Virus record (IMG/VR): IMGVR_UViG_3300006922_000058
Span: 1-40,729 of that record
Direction: 5' to 3' (one strand)
Origin: a virus
DNA length: 40,729 bases
Position 1 is the first letter of the stretch. Each line of letters starts with the position of its first letter. The translations under genes were made by a program, and so were the position numbers. Shown here one piece after another: positions 29,937 to 39,167 of this stretch. The notes beneath the pieces are model-generated. The model saw nothing but the letters and a program-made list of their open reading frames with translations. It searched no databases and was not told the origin of the DNA.

Positions 29937-32900
29937 ATGGCAAGTAAAACCCCAATAAGAGGTGATTTCAGTGGTTCCGACTTAGTTGGATTAGCTGAGT
30001 TTCAAGCCTCTGATTTCATTGCAATAGCAGATGGTGGAACTGGTGCAGTTACAGCTAGTGGAGCTAGAACTGCTCTAGGTTTAGCAATAGGCTCAGACAT
30101 ACAAGCTTTTGATGCTCAATTAACAGATATTTCCGGATTAACACCTACAGACGCACACTTCATTGTTGGTGATGGTTCAAACTTCGTAACAGAGACAGGT
30201 TCAACAGCAAGAGCATCTTTAGGATTAAGTAGCTCAGATTCCCCAACATTTACTAATTTAACTATATCCGGTAATCTAACTGTTTCCGGAACCCAAACAA
30301 TCTTATCAACAGAAACTTTAACAGTTGATGATAACCAAATAGTCTTAAACTCTAACGCTACAGGTTCAGCTACTGAAAATGCCGGTATAGAGATAGAAAG
30401 AGGAGATGATACAAATGTAACTCTTCTTTGGGATGAAACTAACGATAGATGGACAATAGGCACAAATAACTTTGTAGCTGCAACATTTATTGGTAACTTA
30501 ACAGGTAATGTTACAGGAACAGTAAGTTCTTTATCCAACCAAGATACAGATAGTTTATCTGAAGGTTCTTCTAATTTATACTTCACAAATACAAGAGCAG
30601 ATGCTCGTATAGCAGCAGCAAGTATAGGTGCTCTATCCGATGTAACTTTAAGTTCAACTACTACAGGAGACATTCTTAGATACAATGGTTCAGCTTTTGT
30701 AAACGAACCATTAAACCTAGGAACTGATACAGAAGGCAACTATGTTGCTGATATCACTGCCGGTGCTGGTCTTGCGACTACCGGTAGTGCTAGCGAGGGT
30801 CAATCTCCTACCTTGTCTGTAAATGTAGATGATAGCTCTATAGAGATAGATACAGATACATTACAAGTAAAAGCATTAGGAATTACAGATGCAATGCTTG
30901 CTGGTTCTATTAGTAACTCGAAACTTACTAACAACACTATAACAGTTACAGATGGTGCTAACTCTACTGCTACAGCATTAGGTGGAACAATAACATTTAC
31001 AGGTGGTGCTGGTGTAGATATAGCAGAATCATCCGGAACATTAACATTTACTGCAGACTTAGGAGAAATCACTACAGACCTCAATGAGAGAATCGATGAC
31101 AGAATTGGTTCCGGTATGGTTGTAGGTGGAGACGGAGTTGATGTAGCTTATGATGATTCAGCAAATACATTTACTTTATCTGCAGACTTATCTGAAATAA
31201 CAGAAGCATTTACTGATAAAGTCGGAACTATGTTCAGTGGAGGAACTGAAACACTTATAACAGTAACTTACGATGATACAAATAACAGGTTTAACTTAGT
31301 AGTTGATAACGATTTAGCCAATTACTCAAATACAAATACAGCTTTCATAACATTAGGAAGTATCTCAGTCACAGATAGTGGTGGAGATGGTTCTTTATCT
31401 TATGATAATTCAAATGGTGTCATTACCTACACCGGACCTAGTGCCGCAGAAACAAGAGCACACTTCTCAGCTGGAACAGGAATTACTTTATCCAGTGGTG
31501 AAATATCTATACCTCAAGCAATCACAACTTCAAGCGATGTAACTTTTAATCAAGTTACTGCTGACTTAGTTGGTAATGTTACAGGAAACGTAACAGGAAC
31601 TGTTTCTTCTTTATCTAATCAAGATACTGATGACTTAACAGAAGGTTCTTCTAATCTCTACTTTACAAATGCTAGAGCTAGAGGTGCCGTTTCTGTAACA
31701 GATAGTGGAGGCGACGGAAGTTTAGCTTATAACTCAACTACAGGCGTAATCACTTACACTGGACCAAGTGCAGCTGAAGTTCAAGCACATATAACAGCTG
31801 GAACTGGTGTCTCAATATCTTCGGGAGAAGTTGCAATAGGTCAAGCTGTAGCAACAACTTCTGATGTAAACTTTGCAACAGTAACAACTACAGGAAATGT
31901 GACAGTTGGTGGAGACTTAACTGTATCCGGAACTCAAACAATAATTAATACAGAGACATTAACAGTAGACGATAACATAATAATTCTTAATTCAAATGCT
32001 GCTTCTACTCCAACAGAGAACGCAGGTATAGAAGTTGAACGTGGAGATTCATCTAATAAAACATTTTTATGGAATGAAACAGATGACAAATGGACAATAG
32101 GTAGTGAGACGTTTGTAGCAGGGACTTTTGAAGGAGCCTTGACTGGAAATGTCACAGGAACTGTATCTAGTATTGCTAATCATTCAACATCAGACTTATC
32201 AGAAGGAACAAATCTTTATTACACAGATGCTAGAGCACAAGCTTCTATCACTGGAGGAACTGGAATATCTAATACTTCCGGAACCTTAGCAATAGACTTT
32301 ACTGAATTTGATACAGATAATATGGTGGAAGGTTCTACCAATCAATATCATACAGCAGCAAGAGCAAGAGCATCAGTATCGGGTAGCACAGGAATAACTT
32401 ACAACAGTAGCACTGGTGCTATAAGTATTGATGGAACTGTAGCAACACTTACTGGTTCACAAACACTAACAAACAAAACAATCAACTTAGAAGATAGCAA
32501 TGATGTCATATCCGTAATTATGGTTACTGTAGACAATGCTTCCGGTTCTAACAAATATTTATTAGATGGAGAAGTAGCTGGAAACATACAAATAACACCG
32601 GGAGTTACTTATAGATTTGATATGTCAGATAACTCTAACAGCAACCATCCATTTAGGTTCTCAACAGTTTCTGACGGAACACACTCTAGTGGTTCTCAAT
32701 ATACAACAGGTGTAACAACAAACGGAACTGCAGGTTCTGCAGGAGCTTATGTTGACATTAAAGCAGATGCTTCTACACCGGATAGATTGTTCTACTATTG
32801 TGGTAATCACTCCGGAATGGGTGGAGGTCTATTAGAAGTTGCAGGTAACTCAATGGTTACTTTTGCAGTGACAGTAGCCAACGTAAGTGGTAACAAATAT

Positions 32901-35900
32901 CATCTTGATGGAGAAACTTCTGCTAGCGTTCAATTAGTTCCGGGAACAGTTTATAGATTTGACCAAGGAGATAGTTCTAACAGTGGTCATCCATTTAGAT
33001 TCTCTACTACAAAAGATGGAACACATAACAGTGGTAGCGAATACACAACTCAAGTTTCTACTTCCGGAACTCCGGGAACAGCAGGTTCATACACACAAAT
33101 AATTGTAAATGCTGCAACCGCAGATTCTCTTTATTACTACTGCACTAACCACAGTGGAATGGGTGGAAATGGTGTTGTTTCAGTTCAAGGATTGTCATTA
33201 GCAGATAGTGACACAGATGATTTATCAGAAGGCAGTTCTAACCTTTACTTTACAAACGCAAGGGCTAGAAGTGCAGTTTCCGCAACAGACGCAGGTGGAG
33301 ATGGTAGTTTCGCATATAACTCTTCAACTGGAGTATTTACTTATACAGGACCAAGTGCTTCTGAGACTAGAGCACACTTTAGTGGCAGCACTGGTATAAC
33401 TGTAACAAACGGAGCTATAGCGATAGACGGAACAGTATTAACAAGTAGCAACACAACTGATGATGTTACAGAAGGTTCCAGTAATCTCTATCACACAACA
33501 GCTAGAGCTAGAAGTGCTATCTCGGTAACAGATGCCGGAGGAGATGGAAGCCTTGCTTATAACAGCTCTACAGGAGTTATAACATACACAGGACCTTCTG
33601 CAGCAGAAGTCAGAGCTCATATCACTGCAGGAACAGGTGTATCTATAGCATCCGGTGAAGTTGCAATTGGTCAGTCAGTTGGAACCTCAGATAACGTAAC
33701 CTTTAACGATATGACAGTTGCAGGTAATTTAACAGTCAGTGGAACTACAACAACTATAAATACAGAGACTCTTACTGTTGATGACAACATAATTGTATTA
33801 AACAATAACGCAACAGGAACACCTAGTGAGAATGCAGGTATAGAAATAGAACGAGGTAGTTCTACAAATGTCACATTCTTATTTGATGAGTCTGCAGATA
33901 AATGGACAATAGGTTCAGAAACTTTTGTTGCAGGAACAGTAGAAGCTAACTTAACTGGAAATGTAACAGGTGATGTTACTGGTAATGCTGATACAGCAAC
34001 TGCTTTAGCAACAGCTAGAACTATTGGTGGAGTTTCTTTCAATGGAACAGCAAGCATAGATTTACCCGGCGTTAACACAACTGGTAATCAAAATACAAGT
34101 GGTAGTGCTGCTACCTTAACAACAGCAAGAAACTTTTCATTAACTGGAGATGTTACTGCAAGTGCAGTTAGCTTTGATGGTTCCGGTGCCGTAGCTTTAG
34201 CTACAACAATAGGTGCAGGTGCTGTTGACTTTGCAATGATTGCAGACACTATTGATGAAGACAATATGGCTTCTGATTCTGCCACAAAAATACCTACACA
34301 GCAATCTGTTAAAGCATATGTAGATGCTGAAGTCACTGCTTCTAATATATCAGATACAGACGGATTATCAGAAGGTTCTTCAAACCTTTATTACACTAAC
34401 GCAAGAGCAGATGCAAGAATAGCATTAGCGAACTTAGAAGATTTAGCTAACGTAGGTTTCACTGCACCGGGTTCTGCTGAAAACCAAAAAGTTGTATCTT
34501 GGGATAATTCAGCTGGTGCATTTGCTTTATCATCAGTATCCGGTCTATCCGGTTCGGGTGAAACTAACACAGCTTCTAACGTTGGAACATCCGGTGTAGG
34601 AATCTTCGATGCTAAAGTGGGAGAAGACTTACAGTTTAAAAAACTAAATGCAGGTTCTGCAAAGATAACAATTACTGATGACCCTAGTAACAATGAAGTA
34701 GATGTTAACTTAGGAACTGTATCAATAGATGATTTAAGTGATGTTGATATAACAACATCAGCACCTACAAGTGGTCAAGCTCTAAAATGGGATGGCTCTA
34801 ACTTTGTTCCGGGAGATGCTAGTTCAAATGTATCACAACTAACAGATGTTACATTAACTTCATTAGCAACAAATCAAGTATTAAGATACAACGGTTCTGC
34901 TTGGGTAAATGTTACTTTAGATACAGATGACATTGGTGAAGGTTCTACAAACCAATATCACACAACAGAAAGAGTTCAAGATGTTACTGGAGCTCAATTA
35001 GTTACAAATGGTTCTCATACCAATATTACTGCTGCTTATGATGACAGTGGTGATGGTGCTATAGACCTATCCATAGCTGATACAACTATAACAGGAAAGA
35101 TATCTGTAACAGACTCCGGTGGAGATGGTTCATTAGCTTATAACAATAGCACAGGTGTAATTACCTATACAGGTCCTAGTGCCTCCGAGGTTCAAGCACA
35201 CATAACTGCAGGGACTGGAGTAACAATAAGTTCCGGTGAAGTAGCAATCGGACAGGCTGTAGCTACAACAAGCGATGTAACATTTAACGACTTAGTAGTT
35301 AGTGGTAACTTAACAGTTTCCGGAACACAAACTACTGTCAATACAGAAACAATAGCTTTAGCTGATAATCAAATCGTTCTTAATTCCAATGCAACTGGCT
35401 CTGCTTCAGAGAATGGTGGTATTGAAATTGAGAGAGGTGACGACACTAACAAGACACTTATTTGGAACGAAAGTATAGATAAGTGGACAGTAGGCTCAGA
35501 AACATTCGTAGCTGGAACTTTTGAAGGTAATGCTACAGCAATTACATCAGCTGCTATAACAGGATTAACAGAAGATACTTCTCCAGCAGAAACAGATTTA
35601 ATTGTTGTTTATGATGGAAGTGCTGGTGCCTTAAAGAAAGTAGCTAAGTCTAACTTTGCTGGCTCAGTTACTTTTAGTGTAAATGATGAAATGCCTCTTA
35701 CACTTGCAGATGCAAGCTCAGACCCAATACAATTTAGCAACGTTGGAACATCCGGAACAGACTTAGATGTAGTTCTCGCTGATGGAACAACAGACCCAAT
35801 AAATATTACAGGAACTTCAAACTCTTCAACAGTATTTAGAGATGGAGACACAGACACATTCGTTGCAGTAGAAACTTCTAATTCAGATGATGACAAGATA

Positions 35901-36332
35901 AGAATGAACACTGCAGGTAGTGAAAGAGTAACTATTGATAATACAGGAGTTGTTGATTTTAAAGGTAATAACCTAAAAGCTTACTCAGAAACAAAACAAA
36001 CTGTTACATCTTCTTCTAGTGTTGTAGCAATAGATATGTCAGCAGGCAACACAGGTGCGATTACTTTATCAGAAAACATTACAGATATAGACTTTACCAA
36101 TGTCCCAACCTCCGGTGTATCAACATTTACACTACAAATTACACAAGATAGCACAGACAGAACTGTTGCAATAAATGCTGTAACTGTAAATGCTGGTTCT
36201 GATGTTACTGCTAAAACAGCAGCTGGAGCAGGATACACAGTCAGCACAGGAAGTGGAGCTATAGACCTTGTGACATTTTTATTCGTCGACGCAGGAACAC
36301 CTTTACTTACCATACAACAAGCTTTTAGTTAG
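29937..36332 (+). CDS. giant repetitive tail fibre (2131 aa) with two cupredoxin-like domains
   Basis: The largest gene. The protein is Ser/Thr/Gly/Ala/Asn-rich and built from recurring modules: NLTVSGTQT..NTETLTVDDN.IVLNSNA..., with E-NAGIEIERGD and KWTIGSETFVAGTF (four copies); VTDSGGDGSLAYNSSTGVI and YTGPSA..VRAHITAGTG (five copies); and EGSSNLYFTNARA links. Two unrelated globular domains interrupt the shaft at about 859-1087: each has NHPFRFS or GHPFRFS and, 51 residues after the His, Cys-x2-His-x2-Met (His904/Cys955/His958/Met961 and His1018/Cys1069/His1072/Met1075), the ligand set of a type 1 copper site with amicyanin-like spacing. The C-terminus is a non-repetitive beta cap. It is presumably a receptor-binding or side fibre; no chaperone domain is at its end. 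Confidence 0.85.
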   Translation: MASKTPIRGDFSGSDLVGLAEFQASDFIAIADGGTGAVTASGARTALGLAIGSDIQAFDAQLTDISGLTPTDAHFIVGDGSNFVTETGSTARASLGLSSSDSPTFTNLTISGNLTVSGTQTILSTETLTVDDNQIVLNSNATGSATENAGIEIERGDDTNVTLLWDETNDRWTIGTNNFVAATFIGNLTGNVTGTVSSLSNQDTDSLSEGSSNLYFTNTRADARIAAASIGALSDVTLSSTTTGDILRYNGSAFVNEPLNLGTDTEGNYVADITAGAGLATTGSASEGQSPTLSVNVDDSSIEIDTDTLQVKALGITDAMLAGSISNSKLTNNTITVTDGANSTATALGGTITFTGGAGVDIAESSGTLTFTADLGEITTDLNERIDDRIGSGMVVGGDGVDVAYDDSANTFTLSADLSEITEAFTDKVGTMFSGGTETLITVTYDDTNNRFNLVVDNDLANYSNTNTAFITLGSISVTDSGGDGSLSYDNSNGVITYTGPSAAETRAHFSAGTGITLSSGEISIPQAITTSSDVTFNQVTADLVGNVTGNVTGTVSSLSNQDTDDLTEGSSNLYFTNARARGAVSVTDSGGDGSLAYNSTTGVITYTGPSAAEVQAHITAGTGVSISSGEVAIGQAVATTSDVNFATVTTTGNVTVGGDLTVSGTQTIINTETLTVDDNIIILNSNAASTPTENAGIEVERGDSSNKTFLWNETDDKWTIGSETFVAGTFEGALTGNVTGTVSSIANHSTSDLSEGTNLYYTDARAQASITGGTGISNTSGTLAIDFTEFDTDNMVEGSTNQYHTAARARASVSGSTGITYNSSTGAISIDGTVATLTGSQTLTNKTINLEDSNDVISVIMVTVDNASGSNKYLLDGEVAGNIQITPGVTYRFDMSDNSNSNHPFRFSTVSDGTHSSGSQYTTGVTTNGTAGSAGAYVDIKADASTPDRLFYYCGNHSGMGGGLLEVAGNSMVTFAVTVANVSGNKYHLDGETSASVQLVPGTVYRFDQGDSSNSGHPFRFSTTKDGTHNSGSEYTTQVSTSGTPGTAGSYTQIIVNAATADSLYYYCTNHSGMGGNGVVSVQGLSLADSDTDDLSEGSSNLYFTNARARSAVSATDAGGDGSFAYNSSTGVFTYTGPSASETRAHFSGSTGITVTNGAIAIDGTVLTSSNTTDDVTEGSSNLYHTTARARSAISVTDAGGDGSLAYNSSTGVITYTGPSAAEVRAHITAGTGVSIASGEVAIGQSVGTSDNVTFNDMTVAGNLTVSGTTTTINTETLTVDDNIIVLNNNATGTPSENAGIEIERGSSTNVTFLFDESADKWTIGSETFVAGTVEANLTGNVTGDVTGNADTATALATARTIGGVSFNGTASIDLPGVNTTGNQNTSGSAATLTTARNFSLTGDVTASAVSFDGSGAVALATTIGAGAVDFAMIADTIDEDNMASDSATKIPTQQSVKAYVDAEVTASNISDTDGLSEGSSNLYYTNARADARIALANLEDLANVGFTAPGSAENQKVVSWDNSAGAFALSSVSGLSGSGETNTASNVGTSGVGIFDAKVGEDLQFKKLNAGSAKITITDDPSNNEVDVNLGTVSIDDLSDVDITTSAPTSGQALKWDGSNFVPGDASSNVSQLTDVTLTSLATNQVLRYNGSAWVNVTLDTDDIGEGSTNQYHTTERVQDVTGAQLVTNGSHTNITAAYDDSGDGAIDLSIADTTITGKISVTDSGGDGSLAYNNSTGVITYTGPSASEVQAHITAGTGVTISSGEVAIGQAVATTSDVTFNDLVVSGNLTVSGTQTTVNTETIALADNQIVLNSNATGSASENGGIEIERGDDTNKTLIWNESIDKWTVGSETFVAGTFEGNATAITSAAITGLTEDTSPAETDLIVVYDGSAGALKKVAKSNFAGSVTFSVNDEMPLTLADASSDPIQFSNVGTSGTDLDVVLADGTTDPINITGTSNSSTVFRDGDTDTFVAVETSNSDDDKIRMNTAGSERVTIDNTGVVDFKGNNLKAYSETKQTVTSSSSVVAIDMSAGNTGAITLSENITDIDFTNVPTSGVSTFTLQITQDSTDRTVAINAVTVNAGSDVTAKTAAGAGYTVSTGSGAIDLVTFLFVDAGTPLLTIQQAFS
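30250..35530 (+). repeat. coding repeats of the giant fibre
   Basis: A module of about 280 bp (TVSGTQT...TVDDN...WTIGS) recurs near 30255-30530, 31880-32155, 33710-33985 and 35285-35535. A second module (VTDSGGDGSL...HITAGTG) recurs near 31364, 31689, 33273, 33515 and 35097. Copies keep the amino-acid sequence better than the bases, so they are diverged rather than recent duplications, with scope for homologous exchange between copies. Confidence 0.75.
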
Positions 36333-36340
36333 GGGTAAAT

Positions 36341-36913
36341 ATGCCATTAGGTAGTGCAAGATTCGGACTTCTTGGAGGATTAGTAGCAGCTGGTAGTTTA
36401 GAACTTATTGAAAGTCAAAGTATTACTTCTTCTACATCAACTATGAATTTTACAAGCATAAAAGAGGATGAATATGATATTCACTTATTACAATATAAAG
36501 GATTTGCAGTTGATACTACTAATGCTAGACCAATAATGAGATTTTATGAAAGTGGCACTTTAGAAACTGCTAGCGTTTATCAATCTGCACATCAACAAAT
36601 GAGAGCTACAGGAACTTATTCAGAGCCAAAAAGCACAGGACATTCTTATATAAGATTAGGTGGTGGTGGTAGTAATTCAAATGACCCCGATAATGGTTAT
36701 GTTTACATATACAATGCAGGAAATTCAAATAGATATACACAGACAAGTGAACACACAACAGGTATTTATTTTGGGGATAATGCTTTGATGACAGAATTTG
36801 GTGCTGGGGTATTACCACAAACAAGTGTTGTTGATGGACTACAAATTTTAACTTGGTCTACAGGTAATAACATAACTAATCTACAAGCAAAATTGTTTGG
36901 TGTGAAACAATGA
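36341..36913 (+). CDS. fibre-tip/adhesin-like protein, paralogue A (190 aa)
   Basis: AGGGG precedes the ATG. After an N-terminal Gly-rich segment (LGSARFGLLGGLVAAGSL), the protein follows a beta-sandwich plan: IESQSITSSTSTMNFTSI, then YDIHLLQYKGFAVDT, a long Gly/Asn/Ser loop (GGGGSNSNDPDNGYVYIYNAG) and closing strands (NITNLQAKLFGVKQ). The outline 'I.SqsitSsts...fT.i...YD.h' and the closing 'i....LyGv' is shared with the next two genes, so the three are diverged tandem copies. It is likely a tail-tip adhesin. It overlaps the next gene by four bases. Confidence 0.6.
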   Translation: MPLGSARFGLLGGLVAAGSLELIESQSITSSTSTMNFTSIKEDEYDIHLLQYKGFAVDTTNARPIMRFYESGTLETASVYQSAHQQMRATGTYSEPKSTGHSYIRLGGGGSNSNDPDNGYVYIYNAGNSNRYTQTSEHTTGIYFGDNALMTEFGAGVLPQTSVVDGLQILTWSTGNNITNLQAKLFGVKQ

Positions 36914-37458
36914 GTAATCTAATACTAATTGATGAAACTACTGTTACATCAGCAGTAAATAGAATAAGTATTACAGATGTATTTTCTGCTGATTACGATA
37001 CTTATTGTATTCAAGTTGTAGGAACTTCATCAGCTACAAGCACAGCTAATAATAATATGGATGTTCAATTAATAAATTCTAGTGGAAGTGTTGTTAGTTC
37101 ATCAGATTATGACAGCGAAATGATGTATGCTAGGGGTTTTAGTGCAGCTTATTTACAGGTTGGTGGTGCTGGTAGAGATGAAATTGCAATACTGTATCAC
37201 GACACTGCTGCAAATAACGCTTTTGGTAATATGACAATGTGGATGTTTAATCCATTCCAATCAGATAGTTATACATATCAAGTTCAACAAAGCTCCGGTT
37301 ACGCTAGGGATGGAGCTAGTGCTATAGTCCCTATGTTTCACAAAGGTATTGGAGTGTTAAAACAAGAATCTAGTATTACAGGTTATTCTTTTGTTAACAG
37401 AAATAGCCTTAACATATCTACAGGCACCTTCAGAACTTATGGGTTGAAAGTCGACTAA
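36910..37458 (+). CDS. fibre-tip/adhesin-like protein, paralogue B (182 aa)
   Basis: Starts in an ATGA overlap with paralogue A. The plan is the same: IDETTVTSAVNRISITDVFSADYDTYCIQVVG, then NMDVQLINSSGSVVSSSDYDSE, a variable loop, MTMWMFNPFQSDSYTYQV and a final NISTGTFRTYGLKVD. The strand order and the 'SGTF.LYGi' ending match a family of small marine phage tail proteins, but the loops differ greatly from A and C, as expected for receptor-contacting surfaces. It shares one base with paralogue C. Confidence 0.6.
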   Translation: MSNLILIDETTVTSAVNRISITDVFSADYDTYCIQVVGTSSATSTANNNMDVQLINSSGSVVSSSDYDSEMMYARGFSAAYLQVGGAGRDEIAILYHDTAANNAFGNMTMWMFNPFQSDSYTYQVQQSSGYARDGASAIVPMFHKGIGVLKQESSITGYSFVNRNSLNISTGTFRTYGLKVD

Positions 37459-37967
37459 TGGGATTAAAACAAATAGCTTCAGAAACAGTTACAAGTGCTA
37501 CATCTTCTGTAGATTTAATAGGAACAACAACTGATGATTGTTATATGATTGTAGTCAATGGATATATACCTACTTCTGACGCAGCAGATTTAAGAGCAAG
37601 AGTTTTAGAAAGTTCAACACCCAATACAACTGCAAATTATGATAGAGCTTTTTTAGCTATAAGAACTGATACAACTTATAGTAATCAATCAAATACTAAT
37701 GAGAGTTATTATGATTTAACAACTGCTGTAGGTAATAGCACAGGAGAAAAAATGAATGGAATTATGTATCTATATAATGCCAATGACAGTAATGAGTTTA
37801 CATATATTACTGCTGAAAATTCTCAGTTATCACACACAAATTTGTTAATAGGTAATCAAGGAAGTGCAGTGTTTACAAGCAATAGTCAAGTAAATGGTAT
37901 AAGACTTTATCCAAATACAGGGACTATAGCGAGTGGCACCTTCACACTTTACCAAATCGAAGATTAG
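37458..37967 (+). CDS. fibre-tip/adhesin-like protein, paralogue C (169 aa)
   Basis: Third tandem copy, starting on the last base of the previous stop. It begins GLKQIASETVTSATSSVDLIGTTTDDCYMIVVNG, continues ADLRARVLESSTPNTTANYDRAFLAIRT, has YLYNANDSNEFTYITAENSQL in the core and ends IASGTFTLYQIED. The Tyr-Leu-Tyr-Asn-Ala-Asn segment aligns with VYIYNAGNS of paralogue A. Differences are concentrated in loops. Probably a tip adhesin, perhaps forming a hetero-oligomer with A and B. Confidence 0.6.
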   Translation: MGLKQIASETVTSATSSVDLIGTTTDDCYMIVVNGYIPTSDAADLRARVLESSTPNTTANYDRAFLAIRTDTTYSNQSNTNESYYDLTTAVGNSTGEKMNGIMYLYNANDSNEFTYITAENSQLSHTNLLIGNQGSAVFTSNSQVNGIRLYPNTGTIASGTFTLYQIED

Positions 37968-37988
37968 AGATGTTAGAATAGGAGATAT

Positions 37989-38315
37989 ATGGCAACTTTA
38001 GATGAAATCAAAAGCTCAGCAAGAGCAGAATTACAAGAACTTAGAGATACAGAAGGTATTTTTAAACAGGTAAATAAAGCAAGAATAGCTATAACAGATG
38101 ACGATTTTGAACAAATGGTTCTCGACAAAGCTTATTATGAATTTGACCAACAAGAAAATGGTTATAAAACTGCTAGACAAGAAGCTTATCCATCAATTAT
38201 GGATTTTATAGAAGCATACACAGAAAAAGAAATAGGCGAAGACTCAACAAAATGGGACGCTTATGTCATCAAGTATAATCAAGTAAGAACAGACTACCCA
38301 AAGCCTAGTGAGTAA
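37989..38315 (+). CDS. hypothetical fibre-region protein (108 aa)
   Basis: AGGAGA precedes the ATG. It is a helical acidic protein with DDDFEQMVLDKAYYEFDQQENGYKTARQEAYPSIMDFIEAYTEKEIG and ending RTDYPKPSE. The 'R...YPSI.D.......I......W...I......YPKP' outline is frequent in small proteins next to tail fibres of marine and enteric phages, where they may help fibre assembly. Here it ends the unit before the GGTATAATTA promoter. It is distinct in composition (charged, no repeats) from the fibres around it. Confidence 0.6.
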   Translation: MATLDEIKSSARAELQELRDTEGIFKQVNKARIAITDDDFEQMVLDKAYYEFDQQENGYKTARQEAYPSIMDFIEAYTEKEIGEDSTKWDAYVIKYNQVRTDYPKPSE

Positions 38316-38331
38316 TAGTGATGATTAAACT

Positions 38332-38340
38332 TGGTATAAT
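38332..38340 (+). promoter_or_regulatory. late promoter (TGGTATAAT) inside the fibre region
   Basis: An extended -10 TGG-TATAAT at 38332-38340 in the intergenic gap 38316-38369, followed by a 25-30 base leader with AAGGA before the ATG at 38370. It shares GGTATAATTA with the promoters at 5175 and 15541. No -35 is evident. Confidence 0.55.
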
Positions 38341-38369
38341 TATAGTGTTCAACAATTCAAGGATTAACG

Positions 38370-38828
38370 ATGGCAAATAGACAACATTTAATACGTGTAG
38401 CTACAACAGCCGGTGGTGACACCAATGGATTAGCTGAATTTGCAGCAGGTTCAACAGAAGGTGGACCATTAATCCCAGCTTACACAACTACTGAAAGAGG
38501 AAATATTGCCTCACCAGCTAGTGGTATGGTTATATATAACTCTACAGATTCACGTCTTCAAGTATATACAGGCTCAAGTTGGCAAGTATTAGAACAAGGT
38601 GACGTTACAGGTGTCACAACAGCAGCTACTTCCGGTCTTAACGGAGGAGCAGATTCCGGTGCAGTCACACTAGTAGTTGACGCATCAAGACTAACAGACG
38701 GAACATCAATAGATGTAGACGAAGATAACGATTTAGTAATGTTATACGATAATTCCGCTAGTGCAATGGTAAAGGTAAAAGCTCAACAGCTTCATACTAC
38801 AGAAGCACTTCAGTGGATGGGATTATAG
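38370..38828 (+). CDS. tail fibre-associated protein (152 aa)
   Basis: First gene after the late promoter at 38332. Residues 30-70 contain PAYTTTERGNIASPASGMVIYNSTDSRLQVYTGSSWQ, a segment very common in tailed-phage fibre and structural proteins (the 'G..iYNstt..l..y.gs.W' motif). The remainder is GVTTAATSGLNGGADSG and SIDVDEDNDLVMLYDNSASAMVKVKA, similar in style to the shaft modules of the giant fibre. Probably a small fibre or a fibre-attachment protein. Confidence 0.65.
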   Translation: MANRQHLIRVATTAGGDTNGLAEFAAGSTEGGPLIPAYTTTERGNIASPASGMVIYNSTDSRLQVYTGSSWQVLEQGDVTGVTTAATSGLNGGADSGAVTLVVDASRLTDGTSIDVDEDNDLVMLYDNSASAMVKVKAQQLHTTEALQWMGL

Positions 38829-38836
38829 GAGAATAA

Positions 38837-39166
38837 ATGGCTATATATACAGCAGCAGAACTTGCAGAGGTAACTGCGTTAGGAACGTCTGAAGCAGAAG
38901 TTTTCAGCAACTCTAACAAATGTATCATCAAGCAAATGTTGTTGGCTAACTATACAGCGACTGATAGAACAGTGGAAATCAAAGTTATTCCTACAGGGGA
39001 TACAACTGGTGACCAACACATCATTTTTGGTGATGTTACTGTTCTTGCTAACACAACCACAACTATTGATTTAGCTATGGTTATACCAGCATCAGCTTCA
39101 GTTGCAGCAAAATGTTCAGCAGCATCAGCAGTAAATATACACGTTTCCGGTGTAGAGGTAACTTAA
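38837..39166 (+). CDS. small structural protein, beta-sandwich type (109 aa)
   Basis: AGGAGA precedes the ATG eight bases after the previous stop. The sequence alternates strands (CIIKQMLLANYTATDRTVEIKVIP, HIIFGDVTVLANTTTTIDLAMVIP, SVAAKCSAASAVNIHVSGVEV). It resembles the small single-domain beta proteins found beside fibres in environmental phages ('i.kq.l..N.t..d..v.l.........'), which may be fibre adaptors or capsid/tail decorations. Not assigned to a family. Confidence 0.6.
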   Translation: MAIYTAAELAEVTALGTSEAEVFSNSNKCIIKQMLLANYTATDRTVEIKVIPTGDTTGDQHIIFGDVTVLANTTTTIDLAMVIPASASVAAKCSAASAVNIHVSGVEVT

Positions 39167-39167
39167 A

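Noticed and set aside
30116-35911. Several 60-200 codon minus-strand frames within the giant fibre
   Set aside because: They recur with the fibre repeats and reflect codon use of the plus strand, with no ribosome sites.
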